The notes under the pieces are model-generated. The model was not told the origin of the DNA, ran no database searches, and was given only the letters and a program-made list of their open reading frames with translations. This document shows, piece by piece, positions 15,853-24,812 of a DNA stretch of 64,000 bases. This DNA comes from a bacterium. GTDB taxonomy: Bacteria; 4484-113; JAFGCY01. Location of the stretch: assembly GCA_020849855.1 (NCBI GenBank), contig JADZFO010000002.1, positions 1 through 64,000 of the forward strand, in the 5' to 3' direction. The translations under genes and the position numbers were made by a program. Positions within the stretch are counted from its first letter, which is position 1. Each line of letters opens with the position of its first letter.

Positions 15853-18291
15853 TCAGGCCGCGATCTGCGGGACGTCCAGAATCAGCGCCACGGTGCCGTC
15901 GCCAAGGATGGTGCCGCCGCTGATGTAAGGCGTGTTCTGCAGGTGGCGGCCCAGGCTCTTGATCACGATTTCCGTCTGGCCGACCGTCTCGTCCACCATC
16001 AGGCCGGCGCGGGCGCTGCCGGAGCGCACCACCACCACCCGCCAGCCGCGGCCTTCCAGGCGCTCGGGGCTGAGCAGCAGGTCGTGCATGTGCACCAGGG
16101 GCAGGATCTCGCCGCGCAGCAGATAGACATCCTGGTCCTTGACCTTCTGAATCTTGGCCGGGTCAACCTTCAGCGTCTCCTCGATATAGGCCAGCGGGAT
16201 GGCGAAGTCCTCGCCGGCGACGCGGATCAGCAGGGCCTGGACGATAGCCAGGGTCAGGGGCAGCTTGATAGTGAAGATGCTGCCCTGGCCGACCTCGGTC
16301 TGGACCTTGATCTCGCCGCTGAGCTGCTCGATCTTGGTGCGCACAACGTCCATGCCGACGCCGCGGCCGGAGATATCGGTGATCTGCTCGGCGGTGGAAA
16401 ATCCGGCGGCGAAGATCAGGTTGATGGCCTGCTCGCGGCTCATGCCGGCGGCCTGCTCGGCGGTGATGACGCACTTTTCAACCGCCTTCTGGCGGATGCG
16501 CTCGGCGTCGATGCCGCGGCCGTCGTCGCGGATCTGGATGAAGACGTTGGAGCCTTCATGGAAGGCGGCGAGTGTCAGGGTGCCGACCGCGGACTTGCCG
16601 CTGGCCAGGCGCTCCTCGGGCGTCTCGACGCCGTGGTCCAGACCGTTGCGGATCAGGTGCACCAGGGGATCGCCGATCTCGTCGATCACGGTGCGGTCCA
16701 GCTCAGTTTCGCCGCCGGTCATCACCAGGTCGATCTGCTTGCCGCGGGCCTTGGCGAGGTCGCGGATCATGCGCGGGAAGCGGTTGAAGACGGTCTCGAT
16801 CGGCACCATGCGGGTCTGCATGACGATGTTCTGCAGGTCGCTGACGATATGGCCGAAGTGCTCGATGGCGCCGGAGAGCTCGCCGCTCTTGGTGCTGGAG
16901 GCCAGCGAGGCCAGGCGGGTCTTGCCGATGACCAGCTCGCCAACGAGGTTGAGCAGGACATCCAGGCGCTCGGTGTCGACGCGGATGGTCTGGGTCTGCT
17001 TGACCTGCGGGCGTCCGCCTTCGCTGCGCTCCGCGGCGCCAGGGCCAGCTCCGGCCTGCGCTGCGGCCGCGGGGAGGGGGGTATCGGCCCCGGGGGCGGG
17101 GACAACCTGCAAGGCGGGCCCGGCGGACGCGGCCGGGGCCGCGGCTGCCTCAGGGCGCGCCGCCTGCGGCTGCAGGCCCTCGTAAACGTCAATGCTGTCC
17201 ACTTCGCTGATGCCCTGCAGGGCGGCTTTGGCCGCGCCGGGTTCGCTGCGGCTGAGCAGCAGGAAGTGCAGGTCCAGATCAAAGTTCTCCTGCTCGATGG
17301 CCTCGGTCTCCGGCTGGCTGGCGATGATGTCGCCCAGGGCCTCCAGCTGCTTGTAGACCATGAAGGCGCGGGCGGACTTCAGGCTGCAGTCGACGGCCAG
17401 GTGCACATGGACATGGTCCAGGCGCGCGCCCTCGCTGATGGCGGCATTCGCCAGGGCGACGACATAGTCGTTGAGCTTGAAGATCTCCAGACTGGCCGCG
17501 CTCTGCGGGTCGGCCGGGCCTTCGGCGAGTGGGTCCTCGGCCAGTACGAGGCGCACGTCCACTTCCTGGACGTCCGACACGCCGCGCAGCTGGGCCGTGA
17601 TCTGTTCTGGTTCACTCTCGCTGCCAAAGAGCAGGTCAAAGATGCCGCCGAACTCGGACTCGCAGAGCACCTGCTCTGAGGGTTCGCTGTGGAAGAGCTC
17701 GCCGGTCTCGCGCAGGAGGCGCAGCACCATGAAGGCGCGGACGCCCTGCATCTCGCACTGGTCGTGCAGGCGCACCCGGACGTGGTAGACATGCAAGCCG
17801 TTGCCGGGGGCCGCGGCCATGGCGGAAAGCGCGTCACTGTCGGGGACGCCGGGATAAGCGCGGCCGCGGGGCAGCGTGGCCACGGCGATCTCAGGCCCGG
17901 CAGCAGCACCGCCGTTCATATGCGCGGCCAGCTGGCGTACCAGCTCGCTGATGTCGACGCTGTGGCCTTCGCTGGCGATGTGTGCCTCGATCATTTCCTG
18001 CAGCGCGTCGAGGCACTTGAAGAGCAGGTCGACCATCGGGGCCGTGGCTTTCAACTCGCCCTGACGTATCGGGCTGAGCAGGTTCTCCATGTTGTGGGTC
18101 AGCTCGGCAACCTCGCTGAAACCCATGGTGGCGCTCATGCCCTTGAGGGTGTGCGCCGAGCGGAACATGACGTTGACGACTTCCTGGTCGTAGCTCTTCT
18201 CGAAGTCCAGCAGCGCCTGGTTGAGGGCCTGAAGATGCTCGCGAGCTTCCTCAGCGAAGACCTCAAGATACGCATTCAGATCGATTGACAC
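15853..18291 (-). CDS. cheA: Chemotaxis histidine kinase CheA with two P2-like modules
   Basis: 812 residues from GTG 18291, which has GGGAG upstream. Order: P1/Hpt with the phospho-acceptor in SAHTLKG (H47); two similar alpha/beta modules (about 175-260 and 285-370), each opening with a HVxVRL-type strand and a RAFMV segment; an Ala/Pro linker; P3 dimer helices (ERLDVLLNLVGELVIGKTRL); P4 ATPase with N-box HLIRNGLDHGVE, G1 IRDDGRGI and G2 GRGVGMDVV; P5 CheW-like domain. It phosphorylates CheY-type partners in response to receptors. CheX lies 29 nt upstream on the same strand. Receptors, CheW and CheY are outside the window. Confidence 0.95.
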   Translation of the reverse strand: MSIDLNAYLEVFAEEAREHLQALNQALLDFEKSYDQEVVNVMFRSAHTLKGMSATMGFSEVAELTHNMENLLSPIRQGELKATAPMVDLLFKCLDALQEMIEAHIASEGHSVDISELVRQLAAHMNGGAAAGPEIAVATLPRGRAYPGVPDSDALSAMAAAPGNGLHVYHVRVRLHDQCEMQGVRAFMVLRLLRETGELFHSEPSEQVLCESEFGGIFDLLFGSESEPEQITAQLRGVSDVQEVDVRLVLAEDPLAEGPADPQSAASLEIFKLNDYVVALANAAISEGARLDHVHVHLAVDCSLKSARAFMVYKQLEALGDIIASQPETEAIEQENFDLDLHFLLLSRSEPGAAKAALQGISEVDSIDVYEGLQPQAARPEAAAAPAASAGPALQVVPAPGADTPLPAAAAQAGAGPGAAERSEGGRPQVKQTQTIRVDTERLDVLLNLVGELVIGKTRLASLASSTKSGELSGAIEHFGHIVSDLQNIVMQTRMVPIETVFNRFPRMIRDLAKARGKQIDLVMTGGETELDRTVIDEIGDPLVHLIRNGLDHGVETPEERLASGKSAVGTLTLAAFHEGSNVFIQIRDDGRGIDAERIRQKAVEKCVITAEQAAGMSREQAINLIFAAGFSTAEQITDISGRGVGMDVVRTKIEQLSGEIKVQTEVGQGSIFTIKLPLTLAIVQALLIRVAGEDFAIPLAYIEETLKVDPAKIQKVKDQDVYLLRGEILPLVHMHDLLLSPERLEGRGWRVVVVRSGSARAGLMVDETVGQTEIVIKSLGRHLQNTPYISGGTILGDGTVALILDVPQIAA

Positions 18292-18320
18292 TGCTATTCT
18301 CCCGGCCGCGGGGCGCTGGC

Positions 18321-18797
18321 CTAGTGATGTCCCGACTCTTTCAGAGCGATGTACAGATAGAACTCGCCCGCCCGGCATTTGAGGGGCAGGACCAGGATCT
18401 TGTCCAGCTGGACACTCATGGTGACGTGCTCGCCGCGCACCACCGAGGGCGGCGCGATGTCGCACTCAAAACCCATGGCGGTAAGCTCGGTGGCGGTCAT
18501 GCCGCCGATGATGTTCCCCAGCTCGGAGAGGGCGCTGATGCAGAGGTCGTCCAGCTCAGGGTAGTCGGGGTTCATCATCATGCTGCGCGCGATGTTGAGC
18601 GCCACTTCCTCGCTGTAGCCCAGAACGAACTGGCCGGAGAGGTCGCCAAAGACGCTGACGATCACCGACACCGGCTGCAGCGATGCGCCGCTGCCCATTA
18701 CGGATGGCGGCCCGCCCGAGCCCACGGGCAGGTTGAAGTAGTCGTTCAACACTGCCTGTGATGACGAGACAAAGCGGTTTATTACTTCAGCATTCAC
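18321..18797 (-). CDS. cheX: CheX-family CheY-P phosphatase
   Basis: 158 residues from GTG 18797, chosen because AGAGGGG lies 6 nt upstream and the protein then starts NAEVINRF as CheX proteins do. An upstream in-frame ATG at 18830 lacks a ribosome site. The active helix reads SELGNIIGG, with the Glu and Asn of the CheX/CheC E-x-x-N motif. CheX dephosphorylates phospho-CheY, ending the signal. It precedes cheA in the same operon, a natural kinase-phosphatase pairing. Confidence 0.85.
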   Translation of the reverse strand: MNAEVINRFVSSSQAVLNDYFNLPVGSGGPPSVMGSGASLQPVSVIVSVFGDLSGQFVLGYSEEVALNIARSMMMNPDYPELDDLCISALSELGNIIGGMTATELTAMGFECDIAPPSVVRGEHVTMSVQLDKILVLPLKCRAGEFYLYIALKESGHH

Positions 18798-18902
18798 AAA
18801 CAACCCCTCTGAAGCCTGCACAGGCTCCACAGGTCTCTTATCGGTCAGGCAGGCGCTGCGCTGAAGTCAAAGCGCTGCAGCCGGCCGAAGTCGCCGGGCG
18901 CT

Positions 18903-20012
18903 TCAGGCGCGGCCGAGGGTTTCGCGCGCCGTTTCACGGCCCAGCTCCGTCAGCTCCAGCAGGTCGCCGCGGCGCACAAGCAGGCCGGCGTCCTGGGCAT
19001 GCGCGAGGGCCTCGGAGGAGAAGGCGGGGCTCCAGTCGAGGCCTTCCCCCATGTGCTGCACCGCGCTTTCGCTGAGCTCCTCGGGCGTGCCTTCATGCTG
19101 CAGCAGGTGGATGCAAAGCACGCGGCCGGCGAAATCCCAGCGCTGCTGCTGGCGCAGGGCCAGGCTGGCCAGCACGCCACGCTGGGGGGCCAGCAGCCAG
19201 GCTAGCAGAAAGAGTACGCCGCACATGACGGCCATCGAGCCGGCGATGGAGCTGTCCAGCAGGCGCGCCAGGTAGAAGCCGCTCAGCGCCGCCGCGCAGC
19301 CGATGGCCACGCTGATTGCCAGCATGTGCTCAAGGCGCTCGCAGAGCAGCTGGGCCGCAGCCGGCGGGGCTACCATGAGGGCGACGACGAGGATGCTGCC
19401 CACGGCGTCGAAGGCGCCGACGGAGGTCAGGCTGACCACGCTCATCAGGCCATAGGCCAGCAGCAGGGGGCTGAAGCCGAGGGCGGCGCAGAGGGCCGGG
19501 TCGAAGGTGCTGAGCTTGGCTTCCTTATAAAAGGTGAACAGCAGCAGCAGGTTCAGCAGCAGCAGGCCACCCATGACCCACAGCGAAACCGGGCCAAGGT
19601 CCAGGCCGCCGGCCTGCCAGCGGTTGAAGGGAGCGAAGGCCAGCTCGCCAAGCAGCACCGCATCGGTGTCGAGATGCACCTGGTCGGCGAAGCGGGCGAT
19701 GAGGATCACAGCCAGCGAGAAGAGCAGGGGGAAGACGAGGCCAATGGCGGCGTCCTCGCGCACGCGGCGGGTCTGGACCAGGCTCTCGGTGAGCCCGACG
19801 GTCAGCACGCCGGTCAGTGCGGCGCCGATGATCAGCAGGGGCGAATCCAGGCGGCCGGCCAGCAGATAACCGCCGACGATGCCCAGCAGGATGGCGTGGC
19901 TGATCGCGTCGCTCATCAGGCTGAGGCGACGCAGTACCAGAAAACAGCCGGGGATGGCGCAGGCGGCGGCGGTGGCGCAGGCGATGAGCAGGATCTCCAG
20001 CTGCGGGCTCAT
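18903..20012 (-). CDS. Mn/Zn/Fe ABC transporter permease with C-terminal winged-helix extension (second permease)
   Basis: 369 residues of the ABC-3 (TroD/ZnuB-like) family: eight or nine membrane helices across residues 1-275, with the conserved LMSDAISHA near residues 32-40 that contacts the ATPase. The last 90 residues are soluble and end LVRRGDLLELTELGRETA, which reads like a DtxR-type winged helix. The ATG overlaps the TGA of the preceding permease by 4 nt (ATGA at 20009-20012), so translation is coupled. It forms the membrane channel with the other permease and takes metal from the binding protein. Confidence 0.85.
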   Translation of the reverse strand: MSPQLEILLIACATAAACAIPGCFLVLRRLSLMSDAISHAILLGIVGGYLLAGRLDSPLLIIGAALTGVLTVGLTESLVQTRRVREDAAIGLVFPLLFSLAVILIARFADQVHLDTDAVLLGELAFAPFNRWQAGGLDLGPVSLWVMGGLLLLNLLLLFTFYKEAKLSTFDPALCAALGFSPLLLAYGLMSVVSLTSVGAFDAVGSILVVALMVAPPAAAQLLCERLEHMLAISVAIGCAAALSGFYLARLLDSSIAGSMAVMCGVLFLLAWLLAPQRGVLASLALRQQQRWDFAGRVLCIHLLQHEGTPEELSESAVQHMGEGLDWSPAFSSEALAHAQDAGLLVRRGDLLELTELGRETARETLGRA

Positions 20013-21136
20013 GGCTGCTCCCCGGGGAGCAGCTCCCGCGAGAGGCGCCGGGCCTCAGAAAGGCCGCTGGCCGTCAGGCGGTAGAGCCCGTCAGGCAGAG
20101 CCTCCAGCAGGCCGTCGCGCACAAGCTGCGCCGCCTGGCGCCGGGGCTGGCGGCTCAGGGAGCCGGGGACGATGAGCTGGTGTGGGTGAAAGGGGTCGCT
20201 GTGCTGCTGCGCCAGCTGCAGCAGGCTGATCAGCACGGTGGCCTGGCCGAGCTGGCGGCGCTGGCCGCGGCTGCGCAGCCAGGCGAAGACCATGCCGCGG
20301 TTGGGCGCGAAGAGCAGCGAAAAGAACACGATGAGGCTGACGATGACCACGATGGCCGGCCCGGTGGGCAGGCGCTCGATGCGGGCGCTGAGCAGGGCGC
20401 CGCTGATGCCGGCCAGCGCGCCGAAGGCCCCGGCCAGCAGGACCATGGAGGCCAGGCGGTCGGTCCACTGCCGCGCGGCAGCCGCGGGGGCGACCAGCAT
20501 CGCGCTCATCAGCACCACGCCGACGGTCTGCAGGCCCATCACGATGGCGATGACGATCAGGGTGGAGATTGCCAGGTCGAGCCAGCGCACAGGCAGGCCG
20601 AGGCTGGCGGCGAAGTCCGGGTCGAAGGAGAGCAGCTTAAGCCGGGGCCAGAGCAGCAGCAGGGCCAGCAGGGCCAGCAGGGCCAGCAGGGCCATGGCGC
20701 GGATGTCGGAGGAGAGCAGGGTGGAGGCGTTGCCGAAGAGGAATTTGTCCAGGCCGGCCTGCCGCGCGTCGGGCCGCGACTGGATGATGGTCAGCAAAAC
20801 GAGGCCGGCGCCGAAGAAGACCGAGAGAACAAGGCCAAGCGCGGCGTCGAGCTTGACCCGGCTGCCACGCACGATGCGGGTGACGAGCAGGGTGCCGAGC
20901 CAGCCGGAGAGCGCCGCGCCAAGCAGCAGGGTCAGCGGCTCCTTGGAGCCGGTGAGCATGAAGGCGAGGGCCACGCCGGGCAGGGCCGCATGCGAGATGG
21001 CGTCGCCCAGCAGGGACTGGCGGCGCAGCATGGCAAAGCAGCCCAGCGCCCCACTGCTGATGCCAAGCAGGGCGGCGCCGGAGGCCACGGTGCGCAGGGT
21101 GTGGTCGCCCAGCAGCTCAGCCAGCAGGCTGTTCAT
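20009..21136 (-). CDS. Mn/Zn/Fe ABC transporter permease with C-terminal winged-helix extension (first permease)
   Basis: 375 residues, ABC-3 (TroC-like) family. Membrane helices fill residues 10-285, including [13 protein letters not shown]. The C-terminal 80 residues are soluble and contain [21 protein letters not shown], a winged-helix-like unit comparable with DtxR family wings. A 9-nt repeat (20662-20694) makes a repeated Ala-Leu-Leu run in one helix. The ATG overlaps the stop of the ATPase gene by 4 nt. It is a paralogue of the next permease, so the channel should be a heterodimer. Confidence 0.85.
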   Translation of the reverse strand: MNSLLAELLGDHTLRTVASGAALLGISSGALGCFAMLRRQSLLGDAISHAALPGVALAFMLTGSKEPLTLLLGAALSGWLGTLLVTRIVRGSRVKLDAALGLVLSVFFGAGLVLLTIIQSRPDARQAGLDKFLFGNASTLLSSDIRAMALLALLALLALLLLWPRLKLLSFDPDFAASLGLPVRWLDLAISTLIVIAIVMGLQTVGVVLMSAMLVAPAAAARQWTDRLASMVLLAGAFGALAGISGALLSARIERLPTGPAIVVIVSLIVFFSLLFAPNRGMVFAWLRSRGQRRQLGQATVLISLLQLAQQHSDPFHPHQLIVPGSLSRQPRRQAAQLVRDGLLEALPDGLYRLTASGLSEARRLSRELLPGEQP

Positions 21137-21972
21137 GCTTCGATGCCTCCGCCGGGCGCGGCCGGGGGATCGTCAGCCGCGGCGCCGCGGCTGCCTTCCA
21201 CTGAAAGGAAGGCGGCGCGGCCGCCATAGGTGAGCCTGAGGTTTTCGGAGGTGAGGACCTCGCTGACGGGGCCCAGCGCGATGCGCCGGACGTTGATCAG
21301 CAGGACCCAGTCGAAGTACTCGTTCAGGGTTTCAAGGTCATGGTGCACGACCAGCAGGGTGCGGCCCTGGCTGCGCAGCTCGCGCAGCACGTCCACAATG
21401 GCACGCTCGGTGGTGGCATCGACGGCGGCGAAGGGCTCGTCCATCAGGTAGAGGTCGGCCTGCTGCACAAGGGCCCGGGCGAGGAAGACGCGCTGCTGCT
21501 GGCCGCCGGAGAGACGGCTGATCTGCCGCCCGGCGAAGTCCGCCATGTTGCAGCGGCTCAGCGCCTCCATGGCCGCTTCGCGCTCGCGGCGACCGGGCCG
21601 CCTCAGCCAGCCGAGCTGGCCATAGGTGCCCATCATCACTGTGTCCAGCACGGTGGTGGGGAAGTCCCAGTCCACGCTGCCGCGCTGGGGCAGGTAGCCC
21701 ACGCGCTGGCGCGCCTCGGCCAGGCTGCGGCCGAAGATGCGCACCTTGCCGGCCACGGGCTGCAGGAGGCCGAGCACGGAGCGGATCAGCGTGGTCTTGC
21801 CCGCGCCGTTGGGGCCGACAACCGCCAGCAGTACTCCGGGCGGCACGCTGAGGTCGACATCCCAGAGCACAGGCTTCTCGTTGTAGGCAACGGTCAGGTC
21901 CTCGACCTCCAGCGCGGGCGCGGCCTTGCCGCCGCCGCCCGGGCCGGCCGGATCAGCGAGGCGTTTGCCCAT
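21133..21972 (-). CDS. Mn/Zn/Fe ABC transporter ATP-binding protein
   Basis: 279 residues from ATG 21972. Walker A is GPNGAGKTT, the signature is [15 protein letters not shown], Walker B is LYLMDEPF, and the switch His is [27 protein letters not shown] is typical of the manganese/zinc branch (MntB/TroB/ZnuC). A longer upstream frame exists but lies inside the binding-protein gene and lacks similarity. The start overlaps the binding-protein gene by 20 nt. The protein powers import through the two permeases encoded next. Confidence 0.92.
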   Translation of the reverse strand: MGKRLADPAGPGGGGKAAPALEVEDLTVAYNEKPVLWDVDLSVPPGVLLAVVGPNGAGKTTLIRSVLGLLQPVAGKVRIFGRSLAEARQRVGYLPQRGSVDWDFPTTVLDTVMMGTYGQLGWLRRPGRREREAAMEALSRCNMADFAGRQISRLSGGQQQRVFLARALVQQADLYLMDEPFAAVDATTERAIVDVLRELRSQGRTLLVVHHDLETLNEYFDWVLLINVRRIALGPVSEVLTSENLRLTYGGRAAFLSVEGSRGAAADDPPAAPGGGIEA

Positions 21973-22972
21973 GCTCGGCCTCCGCCGGGCCGCCCTGGCC
22001 CGCGAGCGCATGGAGCACGGTGTCCATGTTGTACTGCAGCATGCCGGTGTAGGTGCCGCCAGGGCTGCCGGGGCTGCCCAGCGCATCGCTGAGCAGCTCG
22101 CCGCCGATGGCGACATCCCAGCCCCTGGCGCGGCAGGCCTCCTGCACGGCTTCGATGCTGCGGTGCGGGACGGAGCTTTCGATGAAGAGCGCCGGGATGC
22201 GGCGCTGTACTACGAAACCCACCAGCTCCTGTACATCCGCGGTGCCGGCCTCGGTCTGCGTGGAGATGCCCTGCAGGCCGCGGACTTCAAAGCCGTAGGC
22301 CCGGCCGAAGTAGCGGAAGGCGTCATGCGAAGTGATGATCACGCGGCGCTGCGGGTCGAGCGCCTGCGCGGACTGCAGCAGGCTCGCGTCCAGCGCGGCC
22401 AGCTCGGCCTGGAAGTCGCCATAGTTCTTCGCGTAGGCCTCGCTGTTCCCGGGGTCAGCCTTGACCAGGGCGGAATAAATGGCTTCGACGGCGTACTGCC
22501 AGAGCTTGGCGTCGAACCAGACATGCGGGTCATAGGCGCCGCCGGTATCGGATGCGCCAAGCAGGCGCTCGGCGGGGATGGTCTCAGCCACCGCGACGCA
22601 GCTGCGCTGGCGGCCCAGCTGCTCCAGCACATCAGCCAGTTTGGCCTCGAGGTGCAGGCCGTTGTAGAGGATCAGGTCAGCGGAGTTCAGGGCCGTCAGG
22701 TCGCTCTCGCGGGCTTTGTAGAGATGCGGGTCGACACCGGGGCCCATCAGCGCATCGACCTCGCAGAGCTCGCCGCAGATGCGGCGGGTGCAGTCCGCGA
22801 TGATGCCGGTGGTGCAAAGCACTTTGAGCTTGCCGCTGCTGCTGGCGGTGCCGCCCGTCGCATTGCTGCCGCTCTGCGTATCTTTGCTGCCTTTCTGAGG
22901 GCAGCCCGCGAGCAGCGCCATGGCCATCGCGGCAATGAGCAGTGCTGCGAGGCTAAATGTGCGTCGGATCAT
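21953..22972 (-). CDS. Mn/Zn/Fe ABC transporter substrate-binding lipoprotein
   Basis: 339 residues. Lipobox LLAGC near residue 24 predicts a lipid-anchored protein. The cluster A-I fold is supported by [16 protein letters not shown], metal-ligand His in [13 protein letters not shown] and [22 protein letters not shown], and an acidic ligand in the last part ([11 protein letters not shown]). Three His plus an acidic residue suit Mn(II) or Zn(II). It has no long His-rich loop, which slightly favours manganese. The ATG overlaps the stop of the DtxR-type gene by 4 nt. Confidence 0.92.
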   Translation of the reverse strand: MIRRTFSLAALLIAAMAMALLAGCPQKGSKDTQSGSNATGGTASSSGKLKVLCTTGIIADCTRRICGELCEVDALMGPGVDPHLYKARESDLTALNSADLILYNGLHLEAKLADVLEQLGRQRSCVAVAETIPAERLLGASDTGGAYDPHVWFDAKLWQYAVEAIYSALVKADPGNSEAYAKNYGDFQAELAALDASLLQSAQALDPQRRVIITSHDAFRYFGRAYGFEVRGLQGISTQTEAGTADVQELVGFVVQRRIPALFIESSVPHRSIEAVQEACRARGWDVAIGGELLSDALGSPGSPGGTYTGMLQYNMDTVLHALAGQGGPAEAEHGQTPR

Positions 22973-23508
22973 CCGCGGCCTCCTGCGCCGGCGCCTTCGC
23001 CAAGCAGTGTGAACTGGGTGGGGCGCACGCGCTTGTCCATGCCGGACAGGCGGCTGCGCTGGCTTTCGCTTAAAGCGTCCCAGCGCTCAAGGAAGAGATG
23101 CAGGCGCTGGGCGGTCTCGGCGGAGAGGCCGTGCTCGATCAGGCAGGCCTCGGCCTCGGCGCGCTTGGCGGTGACGCCCAGCACGGCATAGAGGAAGTAG
23201 ACCACATCGCTGTGCCGGTGGGCGAGCTGGGCGGCGAGCTGCAGGCCGTCGGCGGTGAGGTGCACCTGGCCGCGCTGCTCCTGCTCCACCAGGCCCAGCT
23301 CACGCAGGCGGGCAACGGTGCGCACCACGGTTGGCAGGCGGGTGCCGAGGGCGGCGGCGAGATCGGTGATCCGCACACCGCTGAGGCCCTGGCCAGTGCG
23401 GCCGCGCTGCAGGGCGCGCAGCGCCGTCTCCGGGGCGCTGGAGCTGGCCAGGCGGTAAAGCGCTTCAAGATAATCCTGCTGGGCAGGGGACAGCTCTGTG
23501 CGCGCCAT
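22969..23508 (-). CDS. mntR: DtxR/MntR-family metal-dependent repressor
   Basis: 179 residues from ATG 23508, directly behind GAGGGAGGAGC; an upstream in-frame ATG at 23526 has no ribosome site. Residues 1-75 form the winged helix (QQDYLEALYRL, then ITDLAAALGTRLPTVVRTVARL, then HLTADGLQLAAQLAHRH), followed by the metal-binding dimer helices (EAEACLIEHGLSAETAQRL). The segment between helix 1 and the recognition helix is lengthened by about 15 residues. It heads the transporter operon and has a strong inverted repeat in front of it, so it most likely represses the operon when manganese or iron is abundant. Confidence 0.88.
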   Translation of the reverse strand: MARTELSPAQQDYLEALYRLASSSAPETALRALQRGRTGQGLSGVRITDLAAALGTRLPTVVRTVARLRELGLVEQEQRGQVHLTADGLQLAAQLAHRHSDVVYFLYAVLGVTAKRAEAEACLIEHGLSAETAQRLHLFLERWDALSESQRSRLSGMDKRVRPTQFTLLGEGAGAGGRG

Positions 23509-23537
23509 GCTCCTCCCTCGCGCCATGCGGCGCTGGC

Positions 23538-23566
23538 TTACCCTGAGGTAAGTTACCTTAGGGTAA
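23538..23566. promoter_or_regulatory. Operator of the metal-transport operon
   Basis: Two 14-bp half-sites, 23538-23551 and 23553-23566, each read TTACC-n4-GGTAA and form an inverted repeat around one G with a single mismatch. It lies 30-58 bp upstream of the regulator start and touches a minus-strand TATCAT (23566-23571) that could be the -10. This fits autoregulation by the DtxR-type protein. Confidence 0.75.
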
Positions 23567-23669
23567 TGATATCGGCTGCGCGCGGGAAGTCAAGCGCCCT
23601 GCGAAGGACGCTCATGCTGCTGTGTCAGTGCCTGATGCTGCCGGACGGTAGGCGGGGCTGAGATACGGG

Positions 23670-24137
23670 CTATTCGATGGCGACGTAGAGATCGGCGATC
23701 AGGTTGCCCTCGCTGTCCATCGGCTCCGGCGGATAGACCTCAATCTCGAAGCTCTGCGGCACCGGCTTCAGCCCGGCGGCGGGGAGAATTTCCTTATAGA
23801 TGCGCAGGAAGAGCTTGCCCATTTCCGGCGGCGCGCCCTTGAAGGGGAAGACGGCATACTTCGCGCCGGGGAAGGTGCGGGCGATCTGGCCTTCGGGCGC
23901 CTTGGTGCCGTGGGGCACGACAAAGCCGGCGACATAATGGAAGCCGCCCTCGGGGCGGTCCCAGCAGACGCCCCAGACGCCGCTGTAGCTCTCGGGCTTC
24001 TCGGCGGGCGGGAAGTTCTGCCAGAGCTCAAAAATCGGCGCGGGGTTGTTGTCGAGGATCTCGACGCCGGGGCCGACGATGCTGAAGGGCGGCAGTTTCT
24101 CGATGCGGATTTCTGTTGCGGTTTGAGCGGTGTCCAT
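23670..24137 (-). CDS. GyrI-like/effector-binding-domain protein (copy 1)
   Basis: 155 residues from ATG 24137, with GGAAGG in front. The SOUL/GyrI-like fold is indicated by EIRIEKLPPFSIVGPG at the N-terminus, SGVWGVCWDRPEGGFHYVAGFVV in the middle, YAVFPFKG, and FEIEVYPP near the end. Such stand-alone domains bind small hydrophobic ligands or inhibit gyrase (SbmC). It is a paralogue of the gene just upstream and follows it by 35 nt, so the two are probably one transcript. Confidence 0.75.
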   Translation of the reverse strand: MDTAQTATEIRIEKLPPFSIVGPGVEILDNNPAPIFELWQNFPPAEKPESYSGVWGVCWDRPEGGFHYVAGFVVPHGTKAPEGQIARTFPGAKYAVFPFKGAPPEMGKLFLRIYKEILPAAGLKPVPQSFEIEVYPPEPMDSEGNLIADLYVAIE

Positions 24138-24172
24138 GGGATTCCTTCCTGCTTGGTTCAGATAGAACAATC

Positions 24173-24676
24173 TTAGCGTTTGCCTGAGCCGACCTTGTCA
24201 GCCAGCGCGATATACATGTCCGCGCGCATCTGCTGGGTAGCGGGGTCCCAGGCGCCTTCGACGGGGTAGACTTCCAGCGACAGTCCGTCAGCGGCGCGGC
24301 TGAGGCCAGCAGCAGCAAGACCCTCGTTCAGGATCTTATTCCAGAAAGGACTCATCTGGCTGACGTTGTCATGGAAGGACCAAACGGCATAGCGGCGCGC
24401 GGGCACATTTCTGCGCTCCCAGCCGGCGGGAAGTTCGAAACCCACCGCACGCTCAGCGTTCAGGCGATAAGCGGCAAGATAGCGGAAGCCTCCGGGGATG
24501 CCCCACATAACCGCCAGCACGCCTTCGTGCTCCTCGGGTGCGGGCGTCTTGAAGAATGCGTCCCATGCGGCACCAATGGCGGAGCTGTCACCGCCAGCAC
24601 AGTCCACGGCGACGCCGACGGCACTGAAGGCCGGCAGCTCAAGCTGATGCGGTGCGGGAGCGGGTTGCTGATCCAT
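24173..24676 (-). CDS. GyrI-like/effector-binding-domain protein (copy 2)
   Basis: 167 residues from ATG 24676 with GGAG upstream. It shares the order of motifs with copy 1: LELPAFSAVGVAV, EGVLAVMWGIPGGFRYLAAY, YAVWSFHDN, LSLEVYPVEGAWDP and the ending ADMYIAL. No DNA-binding domain is attached, unlike AraC or MerR regulators with this domain. A free ligand-binding or stress role is likely. Tandem duplication best explains the pair. Confidence 0.75.
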   Translation of the reverse strand: MDQQPAPAPHQLELPAFSAVGVAVDCAGGDSSAIGAAWDAFFKTPAPEEHEGVLAVMWGIPGGFRYLAAYRLNAERAVGFELPAGWERRNVPARRYAVWSFHDNVSQMSPFWNKILNEGLAAAGLSRAADGLSLEVYPVEGAWDPATQQMRADMYIALADKVGSGKR

Positions 24677-24812
24677 GGGGTGCTCCAGTTGTATGGGGTC
24701 TATCCAAGAGGATAATGCCTGCACAGAAGCGGGTTGCATCGCGTTTTGAGTTACAGTGCAGAAGCACGATTAAAGACATAGGCTTAGGTGTTGCATGTGG
24801 GGGATGAAGTCG

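Noticed and set aside
15943..17679. 578-codon plus-strand frame opposite cheA
   Set aside because: cheA on the minus strand has every expected domain, and the antisense frame has Asp/Gly/Val-rich noise.
20662..20694. 9-nt tandem repeat in a permease gene, considered as a phase-variable repeat
   Set aside because: The repeat simply encodes Ala-Leu-Leu in a membrane helix; 9-nt steps would not break the frame.
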